A DNA stretch of 64,000 nucleotides from Mesostigma viride (taxonomy: Eukaryota > Streptophyta > Mesostigmatophyceae > Mesostigmatales > Mesostigmataceae), in contig RPFO01000156.1 in assembly GCA_009746045.1 (NCBI GenBank), forward strand, positions 3,452,318-3,516,317, read 5' to 3'. Positions 9,808-20,943 of this stretch are shown piece after piece; the first letter of the stretch is position 1; each line of letters begins with the position of its first letter. A program made the translations under genes and the position numbers. The notes below the pieces were generated by a model, which searched no databases, was not told where the DNA came from, and saw nothing but the letters and a program-made list of their open reading frames with translations.

Positions 9808-12714
9808 CTCCAGTAGTAAGAGCGGGCTACTAGGTCCCGTACCCGTTTACCACCCTGATGAGCAGCTAAGTCATGCAACTCAAAGAGCAAGGAGGAGCGA
9901 CAGATAGGAGGGACATACAGGCGCCATTGAGGGGGAGAATCGGCTATTTGCACATATAAAAACCCACCTACAAATTTACAAGGGTGCTTGCCTAATTGTT
10001 GGGGAAGGGCTGCAATGGCAGCTAAAGCTTCCGGCTCAGTGGCCGTAAATCTACTAATAAGGCGTTCAAGATCAGAGGTAGGCATCGCTACAGAGGTATC
10101 CAGAACAGGTTTAAAGAGGTCTCCTACCGCCTTGCCAAAGAGAAGGGGAGGTCCTAGAGGGACTATGTTATCATAAGACTTTCCTGACCTAGTCGCTATA
10201 TGGCTAAGCGGTATGGAAATTTTATTTTTCCCCTCCCCCCCCACCGAGACCACAGGAAGGGCCTCACACGGGAGAGAGAGTCCTACGTGAGAAAGGAGAT
10301 CAGGCATGCGAACAGCAGTATGAAAGAGATAGGCAGAGGATTCATCATCAGGTAGTTCACCATAAGGGGTTACACCCATAGTAGTAGGAACTAGAGTAGT
10401 ATTGAGAGCATCCAGGTCCTCGAAAAAGGAGTAATCTGCGCGACGGGAGAGTGCATCTGGTACTATGTTATCTACACCATGAACATACTGAAGTTTAAAA
10501 GGGGAAAACTGTGCTAAAAACTCCATCCAGCGCGCTTGACGAGGGGTAAGGTTGGGTTGGGAGAGAAGATGGGAAAGGGGACGGTGATCCGTTTGAATAA
10601 CTAATCTATAAGGATCTATCTCACAGGGTTCATTCAGGCAGACATCAAATTGAGCACCTTTAAGAAAGTGCTGCCACGCGTGGCAACAATACACCACCGC
10701 TAAGAGTTCCTGCTGGTGTACGGGATAGTTACGCTCCGCAGGGAGCATTGTCCTAGAGATATACTCAATTGGCTGTAAGCCCTGACCCTGATCCTGGAGA
10801 AGGACGCCCCCGATAGCTACCTTACTAGCGTCTGTAGCTACCACAAAGGGTTTAGTAGTATCCGGTAGGATGAGTACGGGAGGAGAGGAGTAGGGATTTT
10901 AGACACTGAAAAGCCGACTGACATTCACTACTCCAGACAAAGGGGATATCCTTCTTTAATAAATGATTAATAGGGGCTGCTATAGTTGCGAAACGCGGGA
11001 TAAAACGCCTATAGTAAGAGGCAATCCCTAGAAAACTACGTACACCTTTAACGTCGGTAGGGGTAGGCCATTCCTGAATTGACTTAGTTTTATCCGGGTC
11101 GGTAGCGACCCCGGCATCTGACAAAACATGTCCTAAAAATGGTACACTCCTACCAGAACAACTTTAGCACGGCGAGCCCACAAGGAATTTTCAGCCATTA
11201 TCTCTAATACTTTCTTTAAAGCACGTAGGTGCGTTTCAAAATCAGGAGAGTAAATAAGGATATCATCTAAGTAAGCTTGAGCACAAGAACGGTCATGCTC
11301 AGATAAAGAAACAGAGGAGAAGGACGGATCCTTTAAATCAGATGACACTTGAGGAAGGTGAGAATTACCCATAACAGGTCTAAGCACTTCATTCATTAAC
11401 ATTTGAAAAGAGGCAGGAGAGTTACAGAGTCTCATGGCCGCTACTCTAAACTGATAATGACCAAAAAGGGGTAGCAAAGGCGGTTTTATGGCAATCCTCA
11501 GGGGCTATACGCAGTTGCCAAAAACCATCCGCACAATCCAGTACCGTGAAACAAGTGGAACCTTTAACCTTATTAAATATATCATCAATACGAGGTAGAG
11601 GGTATTTAGACTTCACAGTAATGTCATTTAACTTCCTATAATCAGTAACTAGGCGAAACTTGCCATTTGGCTTAGGAACTAACAGGACACCAGCTGAGTA
11701 GGGGGAGTTACTAGGCTCTATCAATCCTGCTTCTAATAGTGACACTAAAATCTGTTTTAGTTCCTTTAACTCGGTAGGGCCCATTCTATACATCGGAGAG
11801 TGCGTAGGAACTGCACCGTCCTTAATAACTACACGGTGTAAAACAGAACGAGGAGGAGGATAAGAAGGACTCTTTTCTTCAAAAACTTTGGAGGAATCTA
11901 TCACAGCCATGTATCTTACTATTTCGTTTTCAGTATATCCCACTCCTATTGTATCCACTGTGTTTACATCTATATCCACACTATTATTAGTGATAGGTAT
12001 CTCCTGTACTTCTAACTGAAGGAACATACATAATAAATATCCATATTCCTTTAATTCAGATCGCAACTCATCATTGGACATTAATACTTCAGGTATAGGT
12101 CTTACAGGAGGATCAACAGGTGTAGGAGGAGTAATATCTACCAAGGATAAATTTTCTACTTTATAATGACGTTCTGGTACCCAGTAAGAGCTATCTGGAA
12201 ACCAAATGACCATGGTAACATAATTAATGGTAATCTTATTATCCTGGTGCCAATCTAATCCTAGTAATACATCAGCGGTAGTGATAGGGCCTATAGTGGC
12301 CGTCAGGTTGACAGTACGTCCTTGTATGACCAGGGGAAGGGACACCGTACCCGGGGAATGACTGGTGCGACCGTCAGCATAATGAACAGTGACAGGCTTG
12401 GTGTGAGGGATAGGGACTAGTTCTAAACGCCTAACTAGGGCCTCGCTCACAAAGGAGCTAGCCGCACCGCTATCCACTAACACACAGACATTCAAAAGTT
12501 CATCAGCATGCAAGAAGGGGTCTACAACAGTGTGGGGAACGGTTAAGCCACCATTCCAAAACATAAGAGGACGAACACGTAAGGGTAGGGATGATTCAGC
12601 TCCTACAGAAGTTATGAAAACAGGCAGGCAAAAATTATTATCTGGGGTACTATCTAAGGACCTGTCCAGGTTACCCCCGGCTGACAGGCCTACTGTTCCC
12701 CCTCCCCCCCACAT
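9808..12714 (-). pseudogene. gypsy pol: protease, reverse transcriptase, RNase H, integrase N-terminus
   Basis: In order on the minus strand: an aspartic protease (VLVDSGAASSF, then DVLLGLDW); the RT with LVTDYRKLN, the YLDD catalytic motif (AYLDDILIYSPDF near 11270) and FLG; an RNase H with DAS, an ERNYPVHQQELLAV segment and TDHRPL; and the HH part of the integrase zinc finger (HDLAAH, near 9870). Frameshifts occur near 11465 (T5 run), 11135 (T5 run) and 10860, so the polyprotein is broken as assembled. The CC half of the zinc finger and the DDE core never follow. Domain order assigns the element to Ty3/gypsy. Confidence 0.88.
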
Positions 12715-14371
12715 CCATTGGGACTAACCCCGAAGAAGTCCCTGGCGAAAAAGCCACTGCTGGAGGGTCGCGAGGGAGCGAAGAGGGTGCAGGAGCCTGA
12801 TTATCATAGGGGAACCCTGAGGGTCCTGTCTGCACAACATTCAGCCTACTAGGGGTAGCTGAGGGAATGCGTCCTGGAGTGGGACGAATAGGAGCACGCT
12901 GAGGGGTACGAGGAGGGCGAGCATCGGGATGAGGGGGAGCACCAGAAAGGAACTTGGGGCACTCCGCCTTAAGATGGCCCACCTCATGACAATGATAACA
13001 CGAGATGTGAGACACATCCAATGCAGATATATCTGTAACGCAAATATCGAATTCTTCTACATATGCCTATTCTTCTTCAGGAGTGAGGACAAGGTTATGA
13101 ACCCTAGTACACAAAGGAGCATGAGCATACATGCAATCAGCAACACGGAGGAGATGGGTAGGAAGAGGAGTGGTAAAGAAATCTGCTACTCTTTAATAGA
13201 CGTTGTCGCACATGCTTGAGGGGCAGATCAGTGAAACGGTAGGCAGAGAACTGGCGTTTTACCTCACGTAATAAGGGTCTACTGAGGCCTTGAAGGAAAC
13301 GAGCACGTACTTCTGCGCCCGACAAATCCCTAATTCGTACCATCTGTGCATCAAGTTCTTTCATATATTCCTTAAACGGTTTAGTACCTTGCTGCAAAGT
13401 ACCAAAGGCTAATCTATCCTGCCAATCTGCATCAGGAGGAACTAAATGGCTCTCTAACCGCTAAAACAATCCTGCTACTGAGTTAGGGTAGGCATGAGAG
13501 GCCAAGGATTCACACTGGATGAGGTTGGCAAGCTCAGGGGTAATACAGGTAGTAAGATAGTGAGGGACTAAAACAGCATCAGAGAGACGCCATCTATTAT
13601 GATTCTGCCACGACTCTGTGTTCTGGGTAAGCAACATAATAAAAGTGAAAAACTGTTGAGGGGTAGACTTGACATCCAGCTAATTGGGAAGGTTAGCAAA
13701 GAGGGGAAGAGCAGGAGGCTTAGGGGGATTCGAAGAGTCAGTTTTTCCCATAGGGCCACTATCTTCCACTGCTACATAAGCGGGATAGAAGGAAGGAAGA
13801 GGAAAGGTTTTGGGTAGGGGTCGAGAAGGGGCCACCGTTTCAGACTGGTGCCCATAGGAGAAAGGAACAGTATATTGCTCACGAAGAGAGGAGTAGGCAA
13901 AATGATCATAATTTCTATCATCTAGGGGCATGGTGCTGAAATCACTATTACTTCTAAATCAGCCACACGGGTAGGGACCTGGGCTGCCTCATAGGCCGTC
14001 TCAGGGTAGGACCAGGAAGCAGGTGGGTAAAATGGAACTGCACTAGGGCGCCCAGAGGGGCCGACAGGGGCAGAGGTACGACCCGTGTTAAAAGCAGGCA
14101 TGGAAGGCACAGAGTGGGAAGGAGGCCTAGAAACATTGTTAGTTAGTGAGGACCTGCTGGGGGGTTGAGCCAAGGTTGCAAGAGGGGCAGGGGCCTGGTT
14201 CAAGGTAAGGGAAGGGTCATCACTAAATCTGACTTGCATACGTTGTTCATAGGTAGGAGGGGTGACAGAGGGACGACGATTGTTATTATTATTATTATTA
14301 TTATTGTTGTTGGCATTATTAGAATTATTAGTGGTAGGTATAGGTGACATCTCTCCACCCACTAGATCCAT
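12671..14371 (-). pseudogene. gypsy gag with CCHC zinc knuckle, broken
   Basis: The frame starts at an ATG at 14371 and has an Asn-rich stretch near the N-terminus from an ATT/GTT repeat (14280-14325). It shifts frame near 13930. The capsid-like part (around 13930-13140, with KPFKEYMKELDAQM and RARFLQGL) has in-frame stops at 13678-13680 and near 13462. A CX2CX4HX4C knuckle (CYHCHEVGHLKAEC) is encoded near 12980 in another frame and overlaps the start of pol. The protein would bind and package the element RNA if intact. Confidence 0.8.
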
Positions 14372-15516
14372 GTTCAGTTTGAGGAAAAACAATTAAGGTT
14401 GCAATAAGGAGGAGGACAACGCCCTAATTTAAAGCAAGGAAAGCAAAAAGGAAAAACTTTTAATGTCCAAGAGAGGAAAACAAGTAAAATCAATCCTTTT
14501 TAATAACAGTAATGGATAGGGAGCCAAACTCTAAGGTGAGAGGAGTATCTACACTAGAGGAGGATGACACCGTAGGACGAGGGGGAGATGGAGGTAGTGA
14601 AACCAAAACAAGGCTATCTACCGAAGGGCGAGCAAGAGGAGCAGGAAAAGAACGTCTTGGGGGTACAGCACCAGAGGTAGGGGCTGCAGGAAGGGTAGAA
14701 GTATAGTGACAGGGGGAGGACGTATTGGCTCACTGGCCCGTTGCTGGGCAGCCCTAACCTTAGGGGTATCAGTAGGGTTACCTTGTACCTTGAAGGCAGG
14801 GGTAGGGGAAGACCGATCAGGTTTCATAGGCAATAGTAGACACTGATATGGGAGTCGTTGAAAGATGGCGCCCAAATGGTCGTCGATGACCAACGCCGTA
14901 GCCGAGGAACTCCTGCTGTGGGGTACAACACCAACCACAAGGGTCTAAACATAGGCATATACATCCAAGCGTAAAAGAGAGTGGAAGGCGATGAACAACG
15001 TTCTAGCATCGGCGACTAGCCGAATCTATTCCTAGGCACTTTCCTATTCTAGCCGATTCCTAATGAACGGATAGGAGGCACTTGAGGTGGAGGAGGTCCT
15101 ACCTCTCCTCCCCCCCCCACAAAGCATCTATGATGCTCGCCTAGAGCTAACGAGCATATAAGAAAACGCAGCAGCGTGCACGGAAAAGAGGTGTAGTCTA
15201 AAGGGACGCTAATCGTCCCACTATCCATCACTATTGAACCGTCAAACCCACTAGCTAACGTCAAACAGCACCCAGCAAGGAAATGCACACACAGATGGAA
15301 AAGGAAAAGGAAAAGGAACTAGCTACGTGAGGAGTTCATCCGCTTTGAGCAGGTCTAACTTCTAGGCAGGGCGTGTCCCGAATCGGGCAGCACTACCCCC
15401 CTAGCTTGACGGCGACCCGCCCATTACCTGTCAAGAGGTTGTCTTCTTCTGTGCCCTGGCCGCGGAAGGCCTCTGGCGTATAGGGTTGCAAGGGAACTTC
15501 GTCGCGTCTACCTAAA
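14372..15516 (-). other. Leader region of the gypsy element
   Basis: About 1.1 kb between the primer-binding site and the gag ATG. Short frames occur but none is recognisable. A G-rich run (minus strand, near 15109) resembles the polypurine tract. This is the expected place for packaging signals; none can be identified by eye. Confidence 0.5.
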
Positions 15517-15528
15517 CCTCCGCTACCA
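15517..15528 (-). other. Primer-binding site, initiator-tRNA-Met-like
   Basis: One base inside the 5' LTR the minus strand reads TGGTAGCGGAGG. TGG complements the CCA end of a tRNA, and TGGTAGC resembles the complement of initiator methionine tRNA 3' ends seen in several eukaryotes. The exact tRNA is an inference. Confidence 0.65.
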
Positions 15529-15529
15529 T

Positions 15530-16103
15530 TGTTACGTCCTGGCTCGACTCTATCCCAAACATCTCGCCTAACCTTACCTAAACTAGTGATGAGGCACCTA
15601 CCGAGGAGTGAGGAGCTATATTGGCTATAAGACCTAGGACGCGACGACGCTGCTTCTCAATGCATTCCCTTATAATACGCCATATACCGAATAAAACCAG
15701 GGTACTACGAAGGAAACAATACTACACTGCCGTGACCCAAGCCTATATGTGTTAATTCATTTAACACACGCCGAGTGCCATTCACGAAGGACAACTGCTG
15801 CATAAATGATCGCCGACAGGCGTGTATGCTCGGGCCGACATCGACCCTCGCACACAGGACCAACGCACGTCCACAAGGTTCACACGCAGGATAAAAGGAC
15901 CACTACTAAAGTACGCAGCGCGGCGCGACTGCACCGAACCACCATACTGTACAAGTGCCACGTCACAAGGCCCGGTACCGACCGGCCAAAAGGTCCTTAC
16001 TACACGTAAGCCTAGGAAAGTCAGCGAACTGCTCCGGAATGGCTGAGGCAACAAGGGACCTAATTTACGTCCGTAACAACAACAAAAGTTACGCGACGTA
16101 ACA
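15530..16103 (-). repeat. 5' LTR of the gypsy element
   Basis: 574 bp, nearly identical to 6908-7481. On the minus strand it is the 5' LTR and should hold the promoter. It is flanked on the outer side by the CTTCC target duplication (16104-16108). Confidence 0.93.
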
Positions 16104-17521
16104 CTTCCTTGTTCGCCTGATCAATGGATGATGTCTTTTATTGTTCGAGCTTGCGTGCCAGTTTATGCATGAAACATTTCCACGCAGGCAGGTGCATTAA
16201 CGTCGGCCTTTCGCCTTTTTTTCGGGCAGTTTCCCTGCAGGAAGCGCTCCATTTCTTTCGGTTGCATCGTCAGATTCCTAGCAATTTCGTTCAATTTCGT
16301 GTAGTTTGTGGCTGGCATCCTTAAGGCGCCGAGGTCAAGTTGTTGTTAATGTGTTGACATTTGTTTTCCATTATCCTTTGGACATGAGCTTGCTCAGACG
16401 CTTTGTTATGTGCCGGATCTGACACGCCTGTTTTAGACACGACATCCGGCATGTGCCTAGATAGATCTAGAGGCTAACAAGCTGGCATCAGCTTCTTAGC
16501 AAATTGCCATATTGGAAAGGAAGGTGAGAGTGGTTCTTTTGCTGGCCATACTGCATGAGTGGCATTGCATTAGATAGGTGTTTCCATTGCTTTCCTTGAG
16601 CTATAACCATTAAGACTTCCCTGCTATGTGTGCAGCAAGGCAAGCTGGATAGGATGTGAATGCTTGGCAGACAGCATGTATGATTTGCTGCCAAGTTTGC
16701 AGGCTGCAGTTGCCTCTATTGCTTGGGCATTCTTTCTAAGGTTTTTACACGTATACTTGCTGAGTTCTTGGCATAAATTTACATGGTAACCTTGGGCTGA
16801 GCATAGTGTATGCTCTCTTGGTGCGTGTATGCCTAGCGATGGTGTTGCTATGCCCACGCTGGCAAGGCTGGCCATGCTGAGGGCAGGGGAGGGCAGATGA
16901 GGTGCCTAGCCTTTTCTTATGTTGTGTGATCGAGTTGGGCGTGTTTTTTGGCTTCTTGGATGGAAAACATCATGTCTAGGTGGCCTTATACACAGAAAAA
17001 CCTCATTTAGCGTATGTTCAGGATTTAGCACGCAAAACCTTATAACTTGAGCTAGACTTGTCGGAATGACCTGGGACTTGGACCACTGCTGTCCCCCTGT
17101 TAGCCGGATTTTCGCTTGATTTTGTGGCCTTATCTGAAGTGTTTATGATATGTTTATTCCCAATGTCCGGTAAAAAAAGACCTGTTTTGCGGGGAAATTA
17201 ATAACTGTTCAAGGTTTTGCCATTTCCATGACGTAAATAGCTCAGCAAGCTACACACTCAGGGAACTACAAATGGTTGATTTTTGGTTGCCAACAAATGT
17301 GTGCATTGGCTGGGGCATACCCAGCCCTAATTAGCGTCTTTTTCTATTTATAGCGCAATATTGGCGTATACTTGGGGGTAGTACCCCCAACAAGTGCATG
17401 GACAACTCACAAGAGATGTTATTTAGTGCCCGCAATCATATTTCAGCATTGTGCAAATGAATTTCAAGTGTTATTACCATAGTTCAATTTTTAAGGGTTT
17501 TGGGGTGCCACCTCCCCTTAA

Positions 17522-17880
17522 GCAGCGGCGTCTGCAGCTCATAGTAGGGCACTTAGCTCGCACCAACCAGGTATGAGATACCTCACGTGGCCCCCCCGCG
17601 GGACTGCGCCTAGCTCAGCCTGGCCGGCATGCACCTCCTTACGTGGGCCGGGCCCCGCGATGCTCGACGCCGCAAGGCCCGCACCTTCAAAGAACAGCTA
17701 GTAGAGGCCGATATGGGAGGCCTAGGCCTCTCCGTGATTTGGAACAAGATTATGGACAAGGCCAAGTGGCAAGTGGGCCCAGGCCGATAGTAGAGGACAA
17801 CGAACCCCCGGCCCCCCCCGTGGGGAAGCGCCCGCGTGTGCAAACATACGGGGGCTTTTGGTTCCCGCCGCACATTTGAA
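17522..17880 (+). pseudogene. LINE-A fragment, right half of the interrupted copy
   Basis: From the TTAA onward the sequence matches 19568-19856 of the other LINE-A copy (CTGCAGCT...GTAGGGCAC, CTCGCACCAACCAGGTA, GCCTAGGCCTCTCCGTGATT), with small indels that break the frame. It continues the fragment that ends at 832. About 110 bp with no recognised content follow before repeat R. Confidence 0.85.
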
Positions 17881-18071
17881 AGTGCTGTCCTCCGGCTTTT
17901 TGCCTTTGCACCGTGTGCAGTTCTTGGACGTTTGGAATCATGGCATGGCTAACGTGATGACTGACTAGCTAGACCTTTTCAGTGGTTTTCCATTTGCGGG
18001 TATTTCCTCGTAAATGGTGGGAGAGCGATCGCAGCAATGGTGCTCACCACTAGACACTCCCGGCCAGTTAG

Positions 18072-19676
18072 GCTAGAAACACACGCCCTGATCAAGCATG
18101 CTGTTTCCGGCCCCTGCTCCCAGCCGCCGCCGCCCGCCCGGCCGCCCTGGCCGGCCCCGCAGGGCCCCCGGCCCCGCCTAGGTCAGCGGCGGACTACCTA
18201 GTCCCCCCGCTGGTCGGCCCACTTGGCGACCCGTCTGACATGCCTCCTTTCACCTCTCGCGAGGTCACGGAGGCGGTCCAGCGCCTGCGTTATGACGCAG
18301 CCACCGGCTCTGACGAGATTCCGGCCGCAGTTGTAAAACTTGCAGCCGAATTCGAGGACACAGGTGTTATGCTGCTCTTCCGGGACATCTGCAACCGCCT
18401 TCTGCTGTCGTCGCAACCACCTCCAGCGGCCTGGCAACACAGTTTTCGCACGATGCTGTACAAGAACAAGGGGTCGCCTGCCGACCCCGGCAACTACAGA
18501 GGGGTGTGCATTCAAAGTGCCCCCCTCAAGCTTCTTATGCGGCTCATCCTGAACCGCCTGCGCACGGCCCTGGACGGTCACCTCAGCGAGACTCAGCACG
18601 GCTTCCGTTCAGGTCGCAACACAGTACAGGCGCTCTTCGCTACTCGCCGACTGGTGGAGGAACTGCAACGCCTTCAGCCTGGTGAGTCCCCTTTGCACCT
18701 TGTGCTGGTGGACTTCATCAAAGCCTTCGATTCGGTTTTCTGGCCTGCGCTTTGGGACATCCTCGAGTTGTTCCGGATCCCCCGCCCCCTGATTGCTGTC
18801 ATCCGCAACCTGTATGAAGGGTCCACCACTTCGGTGCGCACTTCTTACGGGACCACGCCCCCATGCCCTTTACAGAAGGGTGTGTGGCAGGGCTGCGTGC
18901 TGTCGCCCTACCTGTTCATTATTGTTGTCGAATACGTAATGATTCAGGCGCGCAAGCGATTTGCCCGCATCGTGGGCAGGGAACCAGGAGTGCAGGTTGC
19001 TAACAAATTCTGGCATGGCGGTGCGGACACGGAGATTCGGCTAGCAGACATCATTTACGCAGACGACACCACCCTCTTTGAGGACACTGAGCACGTGCAG
19101 ACATGGCTTGACTGCCTGGCTCTCGAGGCCCGTGCAGTGGGGCTTGAGGTCAGCAAGAAGACAGAGGCTCTGGCGGTTGGGCTCACCACCTCAGCGCCGC
19201 CCCTCTATCTCCTAGACGGCTCTCGAGTCCTGTATCGGGACCGCGTTAAGCTGCTAGGCAGCCTGCTCCCTAGCTGCGAGGTGGATGTGGACCACCGCAT
19301 CTCCCTCGCCTGGCACGCCTTACGCCAGTACCGGGCCCTATGGCGCAAGCCCCTGGGCAAGATCGAGAAACAGGACCTGTTCAAGGTCCTCGTCCTTCCT
19401 GTTCTCACGTATGGCGCCGAGACGTGGACCCTCACCGCCGACCTGGCCCGCAAGCTGGACGGCGCGGTCACCAGCATGCTGCGTTCCATTTTCAGAGTAG
19501 GATATGCTGCTCATGTCCGCAATGAGGACCTGTACCAGGGCATGCCCTATATCACCAGCACAATTAAGCAACGCCGCCTGCAGCTAGTAGGGCACCTAGC
19601 TCGCACCAACCAGGTAGACACCTCACGTGGCCCCCCGCAGGACTGCGACCAGCCCAGCCTGGCCGGCACCTCCTGA
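18072..19676 (+). CDS. LINE-A reverse transcriptase (5'-truncated ORF2)
   Basis: Open from about 18072; the first ATG is at 18240, giving 478 codons to the TGA at 19676. RT motifs appear in order: YKNKGSPADPGNYRGV, HGFRSGRNT, DFIKAFDSV (motif A), GVWQGCVLSPYLF (motif B) and YADDTTLF (motif C, near 19057). The C-terminal LTYGAETWTLT and RRLQLVGHLAR segments are typical of non-LTR elements. The 18072-18239 part (AADYLVPPL, GPLGDPSDM) is also present in the reverse-strand copy near 34850, so the true frame started upstream. It lacks an endonuclease domain and cannot retrotranspose alone. Confidence 0.85.
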   Translation, partial: ARNTRPDQACCFRPLLPAAAARPAALAGPAGPPAPPRSAADYLVPPLVGPLGDPSDMPPFTSREVTEAVQRLRYDAATGSDEIPAAVVKLAAEFEDTGVMLLFRDICNRLLLSSQPPPAAWQHSFRTMLYKNKGSPADPGNYRGVCIQSAPLKLLMRLILNRLRTALDGHLSETQHGFRSGRNTVQALFATRRLVEELQRLQPGESPLHLVLVDFIKAFDSVFWPALWDILELFRIPRPLIAVIRNLYEGSTTSVRTSYGTTPPCPLQKGVWQGCVLSPYLFIIVVEYVMIQARKRFARIVGREPGVQVANKFWHGGADTEIRLADIIYADDTTLFEDTEHVQTWLDCLALEARAVGLEVSKKTEALAVGLTTSAPPLYLLDGSRVLYRDRVKLLGSLLPSCEVDVDHRISLAWHALRQYRALWRKPLGKIEKQDLFKVLVLPVLTYGAETWTLTADLARKLDGAVTSMLRSIFRVGYAAHVRNEDLYQGMPYITSTIKQRRLQLVGHLARTNQVDTSRGPPQDCDQPSLAGTS

Positions 19677-20077
19677 CGTGGGCTGGGCCCAGTGATGTTA
19701 GACGCCGCAAGGCCCGCACCTTCAAAGAACAGCTAGTAGAGGACATGGGGGGCCTAGGCCTCTCCGTGATTTGGAAGAAGATGATGGACAAGGCCAAGTG
19801 GGCCCAGGTCATAGAGGACAACGAGCCCCCCCCAGTGGGGAAGCGCCCGCGTGTGCAATCCCGCGGGAGGCACGCTAGATCGCTCCCCCTAGGGCAGCGT
19901 GCGGCTGCCTAGATAGATGATGTAGATAGAATGTTGTTAGATAGATGTAGTATGTAGCCAATGTAGATAGATTAGACCGGTAGGAATGTGTGCACCCATC
20001 CATCCATTCATCGGGGTTAATGCTCCGTGACTCCCCAACGGGAGCACGAGTCTAATTAATTAATTAATTAATTCCGG
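18100..20077 (+). mobile_element. LINE-A non-LTR retrotransposon, 5'-truncated copy
   Basis: Contains most of the RT frame, a ~380-bp 3' UTR with GATAGAT-rich sequence, a short CATC tract (about four units near 19996-20010), a terminal hairpin and an (AATT)n tail. The RT resembles the RTE-like group and the simple-repeat tail fits, but the clade is not certain. The endonuclease part is missing through 5' truncation. Confidence 0.85.
20021..20074 (+). other. LINE-A 3'-terminal hairpin and AATT tail
   Basis: TGCTCC (20021) pairs with GGAGCA (20041), and the inner CTCCC-CAAC-GGGAG (20031-20044) forms a five-pair stem with a CAAC loop. The (TAAT)n tail follows. The same hairpin occurs at 20425, 29577, 30817 and 59435. 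In other LINEs such 3' hairpins are recognised by the RT; here that is an inference. Confidence 0.7.
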
Positions 20078-20299
20078 CCCCACCGTCTAGGTCATCTAGT
20101 CGCTCCACACGTAAGCCAGCCATAATTTCAATGCACAAGGATACACATTTCCATCACCATTCATCTTCATCATCCTGAACGACTCGAAAACGCGGAAAAG
20201 ATAACGGCAGGCTCGAGCTACCATGGTCCGGATTCTCCCGATTTCTGGCCTGCGCTGGTTGTCTCTTTGATACGGGAAGCACGCCTCAGACAGGTCCCC

Positions 20300-20538
20300 C
20301 GCTAGGGTAGAGAGCTTAGTTAGAGTAGTTGGCTTTCGACGTTGTAGATAGATGTTGTAGATAGATTAGACCGGTAGGACTGTTTGCATCCATCCATCCA
20401 TCGGGGTTAATGCTCCATCAATGACTCCCCAACGGGAGCACGAGTCTAATTAATTAATTAATTAATTAATTAATTAATTAATTAATTAATTAATTAATTA
20501 ATTAATTAATTAATTAATTAATTAATTAATTAATTAGG
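20300..20538 (+). mobile_element. Second LINE-A 3' fragment with a long TTAA tail
   Basis: A severely 5'-truncated copy: GTAGATAGATTAGACCGGTAGG, four CATC units, the CAAC-loop hairpin at 20425-20438, then a tail of about 94 bp of uninterrupted TTAA/AATT units (20445-20538). The tail is much longer than that of its neighbour (about 22 bp). Confidence 0.8.
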
Positions 20539-20943
20539 AAGGTCTCGCGCAAGAGGTTTCGATGCCGGGCTAAAATTGATCTCAGTCCTCGAAGCGTACT
20601 GTATCAGTGCGGGTGAAAATCGTAAATCCGCCATAGCCACCATTTCAAACATTTTCCCGCTATCTTTGACTGCAGCTAGCGCATATGTTACAGCACTGTT
20701 AGGGGTAGGTGATGTCCCCCCTGCAGGTGCCAACGCCCTGCACGTGCCGACTAGAGCTTGATCAGGACTTGGGCACGTACGTGCTACGTGCCTGCGCCCT
20801 ACTGGAGGTTGCGGTCGGCAGCAGTCGCAAGATCTGCCACGCGTACCACGCTTCTTGCGCTGCGCGCGTGCCCACGATGCGACCTCTGGTGCGCCCACAT
20901 TGCGGGCAAAATGCATCATTGACGGGTATCCGAAAATCTGCAT
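20539..20943 (-). CDS. Unidentified minus-strand reading frame
   Basis: An open frame of up to 137 codons runs to 20530, next to the LINE tail. The last ~55 residues (for example AVTYALAAVKDSGKMFEMV) look less repetitive than random frames, and a polypyrimidine-poor acceptor could lie near 20715. I do not recognise it. It may be the remnant of an exon cut by the LINE insertion, or chance. 20944-21454 contains no gene that I can see and would hold the promoter of the next gene. Confidence 0.2.

Larger units (their letters stand above)
6908..16103 (-). mobile_element. Ty3/gypsy LTR retrotransposon, 9.2 kb, integrase core missing
   Basis: Two 574-bp LTRs (TG...CA) bound the element, with a 5-bp target duplication CTTCC at 6903-6907 and 16104-16108. 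The coding strand is minus: gag, protease, RT, RNase H and the start of integrase, in that order, which is Ty3/gypsy order. By eye the LTRs differ at one base (T versus G in CTACC[T/G]AGGAG), so the insertion is recent. Yet gag and pol carry stops and frameshifts, and the integrase catalytic core is replaced by an unrelated reading frame. It was probably mobilised in trans, or some frameshifts are assembly errors. Confidence 0.92.
833..17517. mobile_element. 16.7-kb nested TTAA-target DNA transposon block
   Basis: The block is flanked by TTAA at 829-832 and 17518-17521, and it divides a single LINE-A copy: ITSTIK ends on the left and the following codons resume on the right. The left end begins GGGGACTCGG. 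The right end, read inward on the other strand, begins GGGGAGGTGG, so only about five terminal bases match. TTAA target duplication is characteristic of the piggyBac and Kolobok superfamilies; no transposase was recognised here. After removing the insertions listed below, the block consists of two adjacent ~1.9-2.0 kb copies (C and D) of one family. Confidence 0.8.
6426..17517 (+). mobile_element. TTAA-family element, copy D (host of the gypsy insertion)
   Basis: The left end resembles that at 833 (GGCGCGCCGAATATT followed by the same CCGCGCC and GGTACCGTCCGTAC motifs). The right end is at 17517, beside TTAA. Subtracting the LTR retrotransposon and its 5-bp duplication leaves 1891 bp. The gene-free parts 6426-6907 and 16109-17517 contain only short unrelated ORFs. 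The 19-bp near-palindrome TTGGGGGTAGTACCCCCAA lies at 17372-17390; copy C has it at 6293 and copy B has a one-base variant, reversed, at 4403. Confidence 0.75.
17990..20290 (+). repeat. Dispersed repeat R, copy 1, split by a LINE-A insertion
   Basis: 17990-18100 (with GAGCGATCGCAGCA and a GGCCAGTTAGGCTAGAAAC-type motif) and 20078-20290 (ACCGTCTAGGTC, CATCATCCTGAACGACTCG, GATTTCTGGCCTGCGCTGG) align in order with the uninterrupted copies at 29690-30150 and 39470-39812 (both reversed). The LINE-A copy therefore landed in R, losing about 20 bp of target. The family is not one I recognise. Confidence 0.7.

Noticed and set aside
8693-9907. 404-codon plus-strand frame rich in Gly, Ala, Arg.
   Set aside because: It is the antisense shadow of the minus-strand P/A/S-rich frame inside the gypsy element, and has no domain.
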